This document shows positions 34,924 to 47,200 of a stretch of DNA of 51,000 nucleotides, in pieces (the stretch's first letter is position 1; every line of letters starts with the position of its first letter). Source of the DNA: Neelides folsomi (Eukaryota; Arthropoda; Collembola; Neelipleona; Neelidae); the NCBI GenBank assembly GCA_034687125.1, contig JAQGBZ010000421.1, positions 1 through 51,000 on the forward strand. The letters are read 5' to 3'. The notes under the pieces are model-generated. The model saw only the letters and a program-made list of their open reading frames with translations. It was not told where the DNA came from and ran no database searches. A program made the translations under genes and the position numbers.

Positions 34924-36975
34924 TTAGTTTATCAACTCAACTGTTACGAATTGCTTCAATCGCTCCAAATATTGATTGTACAATTCAACATCATTGTGAC
35001 CGGCTCCCTAAAAATAATCAAATAATTGTTAAAAACACAATCTAAAATTTAATAGATTCATTTTACAAATGACTCATTTTACAAAAGAGATTCATTAATA
35101 ATTATTCATTATTAAAGGAAGTAAAAATCAAAGTAATAAATTATCACAATTAAGATTGAAAGGTTTGCAATTAGGAAGGAGGCAATTTCGCCGAATTTCT
35201 ATTATTTAAATTGGCTGTCTAATTGAAAGGAAGGAATAAATGGGCGGGGTGAGATAAAAGCAATTAGTAAAATACATCCAAGTAGGGCCATGAGAAGAAA
35301 GGAGAGGAAATTAGGAATTAATCAATGCGAGTGGTGGGATAGATAATTAGATTATTTGAAGGAATGATGAAAAGAACTTACTTCAACCCAGAGAGGCTCA
35401 ACAGCACGAGGACACTTGTCATAAATTGCTAAGCCGTGAGAGAAATCAATAACCTCGTCTTCGGTACCATGTATGACCAAAACGGGAGACTGAACATTTG
35501 GAACTTTGTCAATGCTGTGGAAAGAAGAAAATAAAATTACTACACTGGAAAAACAATCATTGGCATTCTATCGGAATTCTTGATTGTTCGGGTTCAAATT
35601 TCGAATCAACTTCAAACACTTACATATAATATAGAGAATATATCAGAATATACCAAAAATACTCATAAATATAGTATGAGATATATACCATATACATAAG
35701 TAAATATAATAGTAGAAGTAGAATAGGTAAATATTTTACAAGATTGTATAGATCTGTATCTTGTATTTATAGTCAAGTCGTAAGTCTGTTGGAAAGTATT
35801 TCGGTAAAAGAAAATTGTTGAATTTTATTAAGCTTCTTATTTCTTTCCCCACTGTTTCCCTCAAATGAAAATGATCCCATTTGGGGAATTTGGGATCTCG
35901 GCTGTATTATGCAAAAGGGGGAAAAGAACCCGAGGTAATAAATATGAAATGGCGGAGATGTTTATGAATATACCTTGGGAAGGCATCGAAGAACCAAGTT
36001 CTTCTCGTATTGGGAAAAGCAACTCTCATCCCGGACATGAGAGGAGAATGAAGGATCACAGCGCCGACCTCGTACTTGGAGGCCAAGTCGACTGTAGGAA
36101 CCGTCCCGATGCTCTGACCATACAAAATGATGTTTTCAGGCGAGATCCCATATCTTGATCTTAGACAATGCCAGGCTGCTTCAATATCTGCGTAAAGATT
36201 CTTCTCTGATGGTTTACCCGAACTGCCACCGTAACCTTTAATTAAATTTAAATCACAATTAAGATTTATTAGAATTTATAATATTTAAATTCTCTATCTA
36301 GATCCGTACATCCACAAATGAAATATTCTAATGAATTTTTACAAAAAAATGATTTTAATACAAATATCGATTAAGAATAAAATAAGATTGATTTGTATTA
36401 AAATCACGATTTGACGATTCAACACGTTTGTTTAAAATTGAGTATTATTCTGTATTATGTAAAATGTATTTTTAATAATAATTTATTTAGAATAATGGCA
36501 AGGTATGAAATGAATTTTTAATGAGATTTTAACAATGTTAAATCACATAGGATTTGGGATTAACAAAGTTAATTTTAATATTGTAATTACCTGAGTAGTC
36601 GTAGCTGAAAATGTTGCAATTAATTCTGGACCCGAGTCCGACGTAGAATGAGCTCATTTGTCCCAAATCCACAGCGTTTCCGTGTGAGAAAAGGATTGTG
36701 AACCGGTTGTTGGTGGAAGAGCGGACGTACATACAAGCGATCCTGTTTCCTCTCGAGGTCCGGGTATAAAGAACTTCGATGGCTTCTTTGTCCCGGTCCG
36801 CATATTGCCACTCGGCCCGTTCATTCAGCTCGATTGTGTACTTGGCCCCCGACTCGTCCGGGACCATTTTGTACGATGGTTCTGGCGGGAGGAACGCCAA
36901 CTTGGCAGCGATTCTTGAAGGGAACGGCGGGCAGCAGAAGAGACCACACAGCTCGCTGAAGCTGAGTCCATTCAT
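34924..36975 (-). CDS. ABHD17: ABHD17 family palmitoyl-protein thioesterase
   Basis: Exons 36975-36591, 36235-35974, 35514-35382 and 35007-34924 join in phase to 287 residues, close to the usual ABHD17 length. The N-terminus [20 protein letters not shown] is the family's Cys cluster, itself palmitoylated to hold the enzyme on membranes. The alpha/beta hydrolase core reads [40 protein letters not shown] and [18 protein letters not shown]. The catalytic triad is Ser170 (GQSIGT), Asp235 ([10 protein letters not shown]) and His264 (GAGHND). ABHD17 enzymes remove palmitate from proteins such as N-Ras and PSD-95 in mammals. The C-terminus is [14 protein letters not shown] then VTVELIN. Which vertebrate paralogue (A, B or C) is closest cannot be said; invertebrates usually have one. 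Confidence 0.96.
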
Positions 36976-38462
36976 CCTATGTTCACGCTCGCCGTTACCG
37001 GAAAGTTCAGGGTTCAGTTTGAAAGACCACGAGAGATGCTCATTCCTTTAATACACTAGTCAAGGATGATGATTGCGGTCGGGGTCTAGAACAAATATCC
37101 AGATTAAATTCATTAGGTCCTATTATGGATTAATAGATTCACATCTTTGTCAACTAATCAATAAAATTCAATTTGGAACCATATCGATGATCTTGTTGGA
37201 AATAATCATATTTGTTATGGTCTAAATACAATAACACTTTTCCTCAAGCTCAAACTTGTTCTTACCTAATTGATGTAGGATTACAGGAGTGATAAATTTT
37301 TTTTATCTAAATAAATCCTAAAGGACTGTTATTCTCAATAGCTATTACAGTATTACCTAAATTATGGCACAGATTTAAAAAAAAAAGCAACTTATAAGGA
37401 ATAACGAGCAATAAAAACCGAATAAAAAATTAACGGTTCGTATATTATAGGTTAACACTATAATTTAATTTTGTCTAAACTTATTATAATTCCCATCATT
37501 AGCTCTTTTATTATAAATTAAAAAAACATCAAAGTTTGATATCCCTTTTCTTTATCAACTCGAAAATTCTCATTATTTCTTTGTCCCGAAACAATACCAA
37601 AATTATTGTAAGAATTTCCTCCCATCGAATTATTCCAATACAATAAATTCAAAATTCGAAAGGCAAAAATTAAAAAATATAAAAAATTTGCTAAAAATGA
37701 ACAAAAATGTATAAAAATTAAAGTTGAATAAATTCGAAGATGGCGAAAACAAAAATGTAATTAACTTAACAATGATCAATTAAATGAAATACCTTTAATA
37801 AAAAAACGTGAGATTAAGTAGATCACGTCCACAAGGCTGTAGATTCCACTTTAAATGTGTTTTTAATGGTGAGTTAAAAATGTGTGTTGATCCCCTCTTG
37901 TCCAATCTTGGTATTATTGAGTTGATTCATGAAGGATGTGAAAGCTTGAATTCTCCACAAAGAAGTAAAAGAATTGTCGAAGAACGCTCTTTGACTTTTG
38001 AGATTCCTGCCGTTGACCTGACCGGGGCGGATGAAGATTTGAATCCAATGAATCAAGATCACTTCCTTTGTTCAATAAATGGAGAGATGGAGAGATTAAT
38101 TGGGAATTAAATTCCTCTTCCGCTCCCCAGTTGATCTTCTTCCTTCTCTTTGGGTCTGTCAACTTTCATTCAATCACCTTTGATTCCTTCAGTGTATTTG
38201 CGAGTCTAAAACTGCACGTGAGGGAGCCACTGGGATCATAATAATACACATTCACATCCAAATACATTTTATACGTAAATTCATAATATGAAAAAGATCT
38301 TCATTATTTTGTGCCGCTAATTGACTTTAACCGTTGCGCGTTGTGTTATTTAAAGTTAAATAATTTAACTTAAACTCCCTTGAAATTATTTCTTTTGTTT
38401 TAATTTAGTGAGAGATAAGATTATTATTGTATAAAGTTGGGTGTAACTACTGCTTTTGAATT
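36976..38462. other. Divergent intergenic between ABHD17 and SDHAF4
   Basis: Holds both promoters. AT-rich except 37808-38267, listed separately. An E-box CACGTG lies at about 38214. The stretch 37080-37800 shows nothing. Confidence 0.5.
37808..38267 (-). other. Unassigned patch with coding look
   Basis: GC content rises for about 450 bp and frames are open on both strands. On the minus strand 38267-38164 reads MYLDVNVYYYDPSGSLTCSF then RLANTLKESK and ends at a stop. A second frame, 38162-37914, reads MTDPKRRKKINWGAEEEFNS. On the plus strand 37808-38110 is open for 100 codons (CRFHFKCVFNGELKMC). No frame matches a family I know, and only one can be right. It may be a small gene, an upstream exon of ABHD17 or a noncoding RNA. 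Confidence 0.2.
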
Positions 38463-39763
38463 ATGAACTTTAAAAGTTCGATGGCTTTGGTCACTTTGAT
38501 GAGATCTAACTTGGGAAGAGTTGGAATTTTTGCAATTGGAAGAAATGACAGTTCAATTAGTGTATTATTGCCAAAATATATTTCCAATTCGGCTGTCAAT
38601 ATGAAGAATGATGAGAAAAGTAAAGAAAAGATTGAGGGAGCAAAAAGAGCTAAAACTCCTATAGGTTTGTTTCAATATTTTTTCAATATAAATTATAATG
38701 TAAATAATTGAATAGATTTAATAGTCTGACCGAGTGGTTCAATGTTCAATATATTATAACTTCTAACTTGTAATTAACTTGTATTTTGATTTTTTTGATT
38801 AACTATCTGTATTAACCCATTTTAAGAGAAGGAAACTTGTTTAACTCTTAGAAACTATTTTAAACTTTTTTCCACATTATAATGCATTATTCTTGAATTC
38901 TTGACACAAGAAGTTCCGATGCAATGTCTAAAAATTAGGAATATGCCAATAACAATTTGAGTGATTATTTAATGTTAAGATAGAATTTGAATACATTCGC
39001 ATAGAATTTGATTACACTTTATATTTGTGTGAAATTATCTGTACTTTGTGAGTATAATTTTCTATAAAAATTTTGAGGAAAGGGAAGTTAAATAATAAAT
39101 TCGAGATAGGGTTTCCCGATTATGGGAATATGATTATGAATAATTATTTGACTTATATTTGCGTTATTTGGTCTGTGTTTTTTTTATTGGAATTAAAAGG
39201 TTAATTTAATAAGCTTCCTCAGTTCCTCTTGTCATATCATATCAGAATGAGCATGTGTTCAACAAGATTAGCTCGGTACATGAGAAAAACATTTTTGTAT
39301 AAAAGTTATTATTTTAGGTTTAAAATATGTATGAAGATAAATATTACAATCGATACCGAAACATTAATATTTATTAGGTCAAAGCTAACTGCATAAAAAC
39401 AATAGACTTCCTGATTAAAACGATGAAATTATAATTTCATAAAAACTTTTTCCATAAATTGATTTTTTATCAATTGATTACATTTACATAAATAATATAC
39501 ATTTATAGTTTATAGAGTATAATGCATACAGTTTAATCTTTATAAAGTATCAATGCTTAAACAGATAACCGAATTTAAATTGACTTTTTATAGGAAAGTT
39601 GGATGAACTCCCAGAAGGCAAACATCCGTATCAAGAAAAGGAACCTTTGCCGCCGTGGCCTGACAATACAAATCCTAATACAGGAGAGATTGGAGGACCA
39701 AGAGGACCTGAGCCGACAAGATACGGAGATTGGGAGAGAAAAGGAAGAGTCACAGATTTCTAA
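38463..39763 (+). CDS. SDHAF4: Succinate dehydrogenase assembly factor 4, mitochondrial
   Basis: Exons 38463-38664 and 39594-39763 join in phase (ATAG|G) to 123 residues. The diagnostic C-terminus is [18 protein letters not shown] followed by RVTDF, preceded by Pro-rich [22 protein letters not shown]4 binds flavinylated SDHA in the mitochondrial matrix, limits its auto-oxidation and promotes joining to SDHB. The N-terminus ([20 protein letters not shown]) is basic, Ser-rich and acid-free, as in a mitochondrial presequence. A second ATG seven codons in is an alternative start. AATAAA at 39792-39797 lies about 30 bp after the stop. The 929-bp intron holds nothing notable. Confidence 0.95.
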
Positions 39764-40596
39764 TTTATTATTATTAAGATTAACAATGTTCAATAAATCT
39801 AGTGATTTGAATAAGTAATATTTATTAAAATCAATAAATCACAAATTATAACAAATGTTGTATTATTGTTTAAGTACATTTTTCACTCATTTTGCAATTA
39901 AATTATTAAACTAACATTAAATCAATTAAACTAAAGATTAAAACTCATTGTGAGAGACCAAGAACTTTCTTTACCCTTTTTATACTCTGTTAGTAAATTC
40001 AGATTTATAATCATAAATCAATATCGTTCTAAATTATAATCATAAGATGATTGGATCTATTGAAAATAGGTATCATTTAAATTAACATCACAATATTGTT
40101 TAAAGGCATCAACTCTTTAAATTAACAATATTCTACTATAAATTGAAAATTGTATATACTACATAATATAAATATCATCGTATCTACATTTACATGTTTA
40201 CTATATGTACAAGCTTGGAGCTCACAAAGTTTAAATATTTTTTATTTAAATAAATTGTTAAATCGAAAAACACAAAGTTCATTTTGTAAACCCAATCTAA
40301 TGTTTGTTCATTTTAAGTAGGAAATAGAAAAATTGACAGACGGAGAGTTGTGATTGAAAGTTAAACGAAAAATTAACTTTATCATAAACCATTTAAAATA
40401 ACACGTTTATATATATATATAAAAAGACAGGTACTGTTAAATCTGTGAATATTATTGAGCTAAATGATCTAAAAAATTATAATTTTTGAGCTTATTTAAA
40501 AAGATAATTATCCTAAGTTAATCCAGGACGTTAGTTAATGAGGAACTGAATAGGAGTGTAAAATAAATGCGAGGATTAAAATATGGGAGAAAATAA
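39764..40596. other. Convergent intergenic, SDHAF4 to INPP5K-like
   Basis: AT-rich 3' flanks of two convergent genes. A short (TA)n run lies near 40410. Nothing else seen. Confidence 0.6.
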
Positions 40597-42670
40597 TTAT
40601 GGTACTTTGATGGCTTCAAATGTATTGCTCATTCCGTAGATTGATCTCGTAGCATGAGAGAAGAACATGAGCACGTAAGTTCCTTCAGTGAGAATGCTGT
40701 TTTCAGAAAACACGACGAAATTTTCATCAGGGATATTTGGTGAATAAATGACTGACGAAAATTCCACATCTGTCATGTCTTGGGGTGGTTTCATCACTGA
40801 ATCGTGATATGTATAAGCCAAGTAAGCATCAATGCTGGAAAAGTCCGACTAGAAAATAAATTAAGTTATTTTTTAAAATTTGATCATAATAGAATAATAG
40901 ATTATATTATTTACAATTAGAATAATTTATGTCTTATATATGTAATTGATATTGATTTAATCAAATGATAATCGTTAATTATCATCGATAATTAACGCGA
41001 TTGGAATTATTTCATGGCTTGAATTTTAATTTTTATCATACTTTAAAAATTGCAATCCAATCCTCTGGTGATGTTGAGAGCGTTGGACAAACTTTATAAA
41101 ACACTTTGTTGCATTCTCCCAATTGCCAAAAGGGAATATCTTGAAATTCCACGAGTTTTTCTGGCTTTCGTTTAAAAACTTTTGTGACAAAGGTTGCTGT
41201 TACTGGACGATGATCAGAAGCACGATAATTCATATGGGATTTGTAGTTTGATGCTTCAATCTTCAATGTTACATTATCGTAAACATTTGCATTCACATGG
41301 TACAAAATCCGATCTGTCCAGCCGGGTCTTCGTCTTGGAATAAGAAAGTAAATTTATTTAAATATTGTTTAATATTTCACTATAAACATTATCATATTTA
41401 TTTATTTAAGTTAAACTGTATTATACATTAATTGAATCCCAAAGGATTGAAAAAATTTAATAATAATTAGGGTAATTACTTTAGATCATAGCTATCCAAC
41501 CCAGTTTCAAATTTGTATGTTGGAGGAAATGTAATCTCCATTTCATTAAGCTCAGAGAAAGCATCCCCAGACTTCCTCACAGCAGTAAGCTCATCCAATT
41601 CGAGCAATTTTTTGAGTTGGTTATTGGAGACGATTTCTGTGATTTCTTCCGGAGTTTTCTGACCTCTCAAACGGAAGTTGAGATCGCCAAAACAAAATAC
41701 ATAACTGAAAGAATAAAAGCATACTAATTGTTTTGATATACTCACAAACTAAAGATATTGTTAATATTAAACATTTAACTGTTAATCTGTTTATAAATAC
41801 AATTTTATAATTTTGCAGTATCTATCAATTGTCAATGCACTTTGAATCACAATATAGATATTGTTATTAAACGCAATTGCTTAACATTATAATATTAAAA
41901 TAATTAAATTATCGGACTTACTCATGAAACATGATATTGGAAGTTTGTGGATAAGAAAATAGTTGTCCTTCGAGGATGCTTCGATAATCGTCAACTCGCT
42001 CCATAAGAGAGTTTGGGTTATCATGTGCAGTCAAATGGCAATTGACGAAACAAATTGAGCACCCGTAAATTCCAAGTCTAGTTGAAATGGCACCTTTGTT
42101 ACCCTATTGTAAAAAAATCGAGGATTATCATTTTATCATTCTTTAAGTTATTAATCTTTGGTTAAACTTTTAATTTTTTGTTTATTTAAATATAAATCTT
42201 ACCCAAATTCCAGCAAATCCTCTACGAGTTGTTAAATTTTCAACGTCTCTCAAATAAACAAGGTGAGTTCTCTTCATAAATATACTTGTGACCAAACCTT
42301 GCATTCGAAATGTTTGGATTTTGACTAGACCGAATGAAGCCAAAACTTCTCTGACTTTTCCAGTCCAAGGGTCTTCAAATAAAGCGTCCATTACGATGTT
42401 TTGCGGTTGGGCCTTCACTTCTTGTAAACTACGTAAAAAATAATTAACATTAACCAAACTGACAATGAGCTTAAGATATTGATATAAAACGTCCTTGACT
42501 ATTATAATCATAATTTTTTGATTTGATTTTACTAACCCAACGACGTACATATCAGGAACACTAATATAAGAATTATTTGTCAATTCCAATCCCAACAATT
42601 TTTTAAAGTCTTCACAAGGAAGTTTTGTTGCGACGTTCCAAGTGATCATATAAATATTAAAGTCTTCCAT
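40597..42670 (-). CDS. Inositol polyphosphate 5-phosphatase with SKICH-like C-terminus (INPP5K/INPP5J type)
   Basis: Six exons (42670-42537, 42428-42203, 42103-41922, 41704-41480, 41333-41042, 40848-40597) join in frame to 436 residues, close to the length of INPP5K/SKIP. The catalytic domain shows TWNVATK, VVGLQEVKAQP, GNKGAIST with VNCHLTAHD, CFGDLNFRLR (about 187-194), RPGWTDRIL and ASDHRPV (about 294-299), the signature of Mg-dependent 5-phosphatases. After it, SPEDWIAIFK, VFSENSILTEGTYVLMFFSH and YGMSNTFEA match the SKICH fold, which targets these enzymes to membranes. They remove the 5-phosphate of PI(3,4,5)P3 and PI(4,5)P2 and dampen PI3K signalling. The short N-terminus lacks the Pro-rich region of INPP5J, so INPP5K is closer, but the exact orthologue is not certain. 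Confidence 0.92.
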
Positions 42671-44234
42671 TTCTTCAAATCCGTATTTTGACTATTGTTT
42701 TATTTCAATTCAGTTTATTTAACCAGTTAGTTAAATAATTAAATTAACATTTAAATAATTTAAAGAGCTCTACAAGTGTAAGGGATTCTTGCTAATTTTA
42801 TTCAAAAGAAAAGATACAAAAGAATTATTTATTTTAAATTTTAATAAGAAAATAGTTAAGGGTAGAAGAGGAAGTTAAAAACAATTAATATTGTGCAAGA
42901 CATTTAAATGAAAGAGAAAGTCACTTGCACTTAATGTTAAGAGTCTTAAATGTTAATGTTAAAGTGTATTTAATTTTCTGCACTTTAAGCGGAAATTGCT
43001 GGCTATATTTGTGTAAAATAAAATATATGCCGCGATACTGGATGGCGCTATATAATAATTCCACATAGAGTCATACACCTTTTAATCGTCGCGCTAGATA
43101 TTGACTCAAACTCCTCACATCACATTCATCTCGTCATTAGTTAACTAATATTCAAATACTATATTTGCAACGTGTAAATACTCAAATTGTCGGATTGTCG
43201 GTTGCCAAGCAGGTGATTTTCTCCTTTTCCACAATTATCCAATTTATTTAACCTTAATTCCACTTTGCCGAAGGTCTCCGATTAAAGTTAAAGGCATGAG
43301 TTGAGAGACTTTGCCGAATCATCGTAAACTTAATCATTTAAATAATTCCATTCAATTTTCAACTTTATATCTTTTCAACTCCATTTAAATCCATTTATGG
43401 TAATAGAATTCAAATATTTTGAAATATTGTACCAGTGACATAATAGAGGTTTCGATGTAGAAGCCAAGAATTGTAAACATGTTTACTAATTACGTAAGAC
43501 AATTATTCTTTAAAGTCAATATAAAAAGATACGTTTTGTATAGTGAGGATATTAGTCATTATCTCATTATAGCAAATATTTATATGGTTCTATAGCCGTA
43601 TTAAAACAAATAGCTTAATCTATCTATCGGTCTATCCCTTATCGCGACCTTCGGTAATAACCACCGTCTCGGTAATATAATTGTTAATAGTTGACAGTTA
43701 TGAGTTATTTGTAATTGGATATGACTAACTCAGCGATTATTTTATGTTCGTTCCATTATATAATAAATAATAGTTACATTGTTTTAACACATTGTTTAAT
43801 TTTGTTTCAGATAGAGCTCTCTTGAACGGTTGTAAATAAATCTACCACCATTGAGAGATGACGGATAATTAAGAATTAAATAGAAGAAACTCTTGAATTC
43901 TTTTCCTGGTTGACTCATCATAAAAATCTGCTTCAGTCGGCATCGTTCTTCCCATTTCCTGTCCTCAATGTAAGATAAATTTCTTATCCATTTCCACCAT
44001 AGAAATTCACAAAATATTGAGAGACTTTATAAAATAAGGAAGTTTAGTCACAAATTGGTAATTCTACCCATTTATGTTGGTTTGTCATTCATATATTATA
44101 AAATAATGTTATCGTTATCAGATTAGTTTTTGGTTTTGCATATTTTTACAATCGCGATAGTTCGTGTTGTATTTGTACTTGTAAAGTCTGTTCATTTTAC
44201 TATATTATGAATATTGGTTAAGATCGAGAACAGA
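42671..44234. other. Divergent intergenic between INPP5K-like and UPF1
   Basis: Head-to-head promoters share about 1.5 kb. A UPF1 5' noncoding intron is possible: GCAG|GTGATT near 43213 and TTTGTTTCAG near 43811. A GC-richer stretch lies at about 43020-43330. No other gene seen. Confidence 0.5.
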
Positions 44235-47200
44235 ATGAGTTTTTCAAATCGGAATTTGGACTTTTTCGCCGATGACGACGATAAGTTGACATTTGTCGAA
44301 GATGATTTCGGAGCTTCTACAACTCCTTTCGATCCGGATTTCATCCGAAGTCAAATGTCACAATCTCAGAAAGTTGAACGTCAAGACTTGAGTCAATTTT
44401 CTCAACTTGATGAAGTCCGTGAACGCGAGGAGGATAATGATGATAATGATGAAGATGATAACAAGTCAACTTCAACATCATCAGTGGTAAGTCTTTTGTT
44501 TGATCATTAAATCTATCTGATTGTTATAAAATATTAATTATGACACAATGTCACCTGCTTAACTATTACTACATATAAATCTTTATTTTCTTATTTTATA
44601 ATTAATTAATTTTTATAAACGATTGTGATTTTTTTCAGATCGCTGCACCTGACCCTGATTGTATATTTAATGAAAATGATCTTCCCACTGAGCACGACGA
44701 ACAAGACTCCTTGGTTGGAGATTTAAGTCATGGGCTGATGGATGAACTTCGATTTGAAGATGATGAAGAAGAGGGAACAATTTTCAAAGTAACATTTTAT
44801 AATTTAGTTTTAATGTTTAATTACGTTCGGAAATTGTGTTTGAAAGTTCATAGTCTATTCTTCACATTTATATTTCTGGTTTTATCATTTAATAGAAGGT
44901 ATAATATTAATGATGATTTTATTTACCAATTATAGAAAGCTCCAGTACATGCTTGCCGGTATTGTGGAATTCACGATCCGGCCTTCGTTGTAATGTGCAA
45001 CATTTGTAAAAAATGGTTTTGCAATGGTCGGGGAATTGCTGCTAGTGCTCACATTATCAATCATCTAGTCCGTTCTAAACATAAGGTTCGAAATAAATTA
45101 CAATATTTAATTACATAAATTATATACATTCCAAATGTCTTTTTATAAATGATCTAATTAATATCGTTCGTTTGTATCGTTTTTAGGAAGTTTCACTCCA
45201 TAAAGAAGGCCCACTCGGCGAAACAATTCTCGAATGTTATTCATGTGGAGTTAGAAACGTCTTTGTTCTTGGTTTCATTCCGGCTAAGAACGATTCTGTC
45301 GTCGTTCTCCTTTGTCGAACTCCTTGTTCTACACAAGCTTCTTTGAAGGATCTGAACTGGTAAATCATTATTTAATAAAATCCTATAATAAGAGTAAATA
45401 TATATTAGATTAATATTTTTCTAATTTAACTAATTATAAAAAAGGTAAATTTATTTATGTAAATTCGAAAGTCGAATCAAAATCTTAATCTATCTAATTT
45501 TTAGGGATCATGAACAATGGAAACCTTTAATTCTCGATAGACAATTCATCAATTGGCTCGTGAAAGCTCCAAATGAAAGGGATCAACTCCGGACACGACA
45601 CATCACAAATAACCAATTAAACAAAATCGAAGAACTGTGGAAGGAAAACAATGAAGCAACTTTTGCTGACTTAGAAAAGCCGGGAATTGATGAAGAGCCG
45701 CAACAAGTTCTTTTGCGTTATGAGGATGGCTACCAATATGACAGTGTCTTTGGGCCACTCATCAAGCTCGAGGCAGAATATGATAAGAGATTGAAGGAGT
45801 CACAAACTCATGAAAATGTCGAATTGAGATGGGACACTGGATTGAATAAAAGAACTACAGCTTATTTCACCCTTGCTCAATCTCCCGGTGACATTGATTT
45901 GAGGTAATTAAATTAAATACATTTAATAAATACCTTTAATTACAAATCTACAACCTTAAATCTTTTCGGGTTATTTTCAAAAATTCTTCATTTCAATTCT
46001 TCAATAATATTACAAATATCCAGATAAGATTACAATGGCATCATTTGAACTATAGATTTAACATGTTTAATTTTAATATTTAAAATTTTATAAATAATAT
46101 TTAATGGCATTGATTTATTGACAGGTTGGTACAAGGAGACGAAATCAAATTGAAGTATTTGGGCGATCGACCAAAGATCTGGACAGGACTTGGACATGTC
46201 ATAAAAGTACCGGACAATTATGGAGAAGAAATTGGAATTGAACTTAAACTTCGTTCAAGCAACGGAGTTCCACTTGACTGTACGAATCAATTTGCTGTGG
46301 AATTTGTTTGGAAAGCGACGTCTTTTGATCGAATGGCGGCGGCCCTTAACAAATTTGCTGTTGATGACCAAGCCGTTTCCAACTACATTTATCACAAGCT
46401 TCTTGGACATGAAGTGGAAGACAGTCTATTTAGAATCGTTTTGCCTAAGAATTTTTCTGGAAAGAATTTACCTGAACTTAACAGATCTCAGGTAATTAAA
46501 AAATTACTAATTTATAAATCATATCATTTAACTAAATAACTAACTTTTTTATAAATCATCAATCAAATCAATAAATTGAAAAAATAGATTTAGTAATTTA
46601 AGATAATTTTATTTACATTTAGTTTTAGTCATTTAGTTATTTAGTAAAACTAGGGTTATTTTTTAATTAAAATATTAATTATTATTTTTAGGCATTTGCT
46701 GTTAAATTTGCTCTTCAACGTCCATTGAGTTTAATCCAAGGACCACCAGGAACTGGAAAAACAGTGACGTCTGCATCAATTGTCTATCATTTAGTGAAAT
46801 TGAAAAATACTCCCGTCCTCGTCTGTGCTCCATCAAACACTGCCGTTGATCAATTGACAGAGAAAATCCACGCCACTGAACTTAAAGTAGTCCGACTTTG
46901 TGCAAAGTCACGTGAGAGTCTCGAATCCAATATTTCATTCCTTTCACTTCATCATCAAATTCGAAAGTTGAGTGAGCAAAAATCGACCGAGTTGTACAAA
47001 CTTCAACAATTGAAAGACGAAACTGGGGAATTGTCAGTTTCAGATGAAAAACGTTTCATTAATTTGAAGCGTAAAATGGAAAAGATGATTTTGGAAGATG
47101 CGGATGTCATTTGTTGTACTTGCGTTTCTGCCGGCGATCCGCGTCTTTCCCGAATTAAATTCAATACAGTTCTCATTGACGAAAGTATGCAGGCAACAGA

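Noticed and set aside
35585..35605. GGGTTCAAATTTCG resembling a tRNA B box
   Set aside because: No cloverleaf forms around it, and it lies in an ABHD17 intron.
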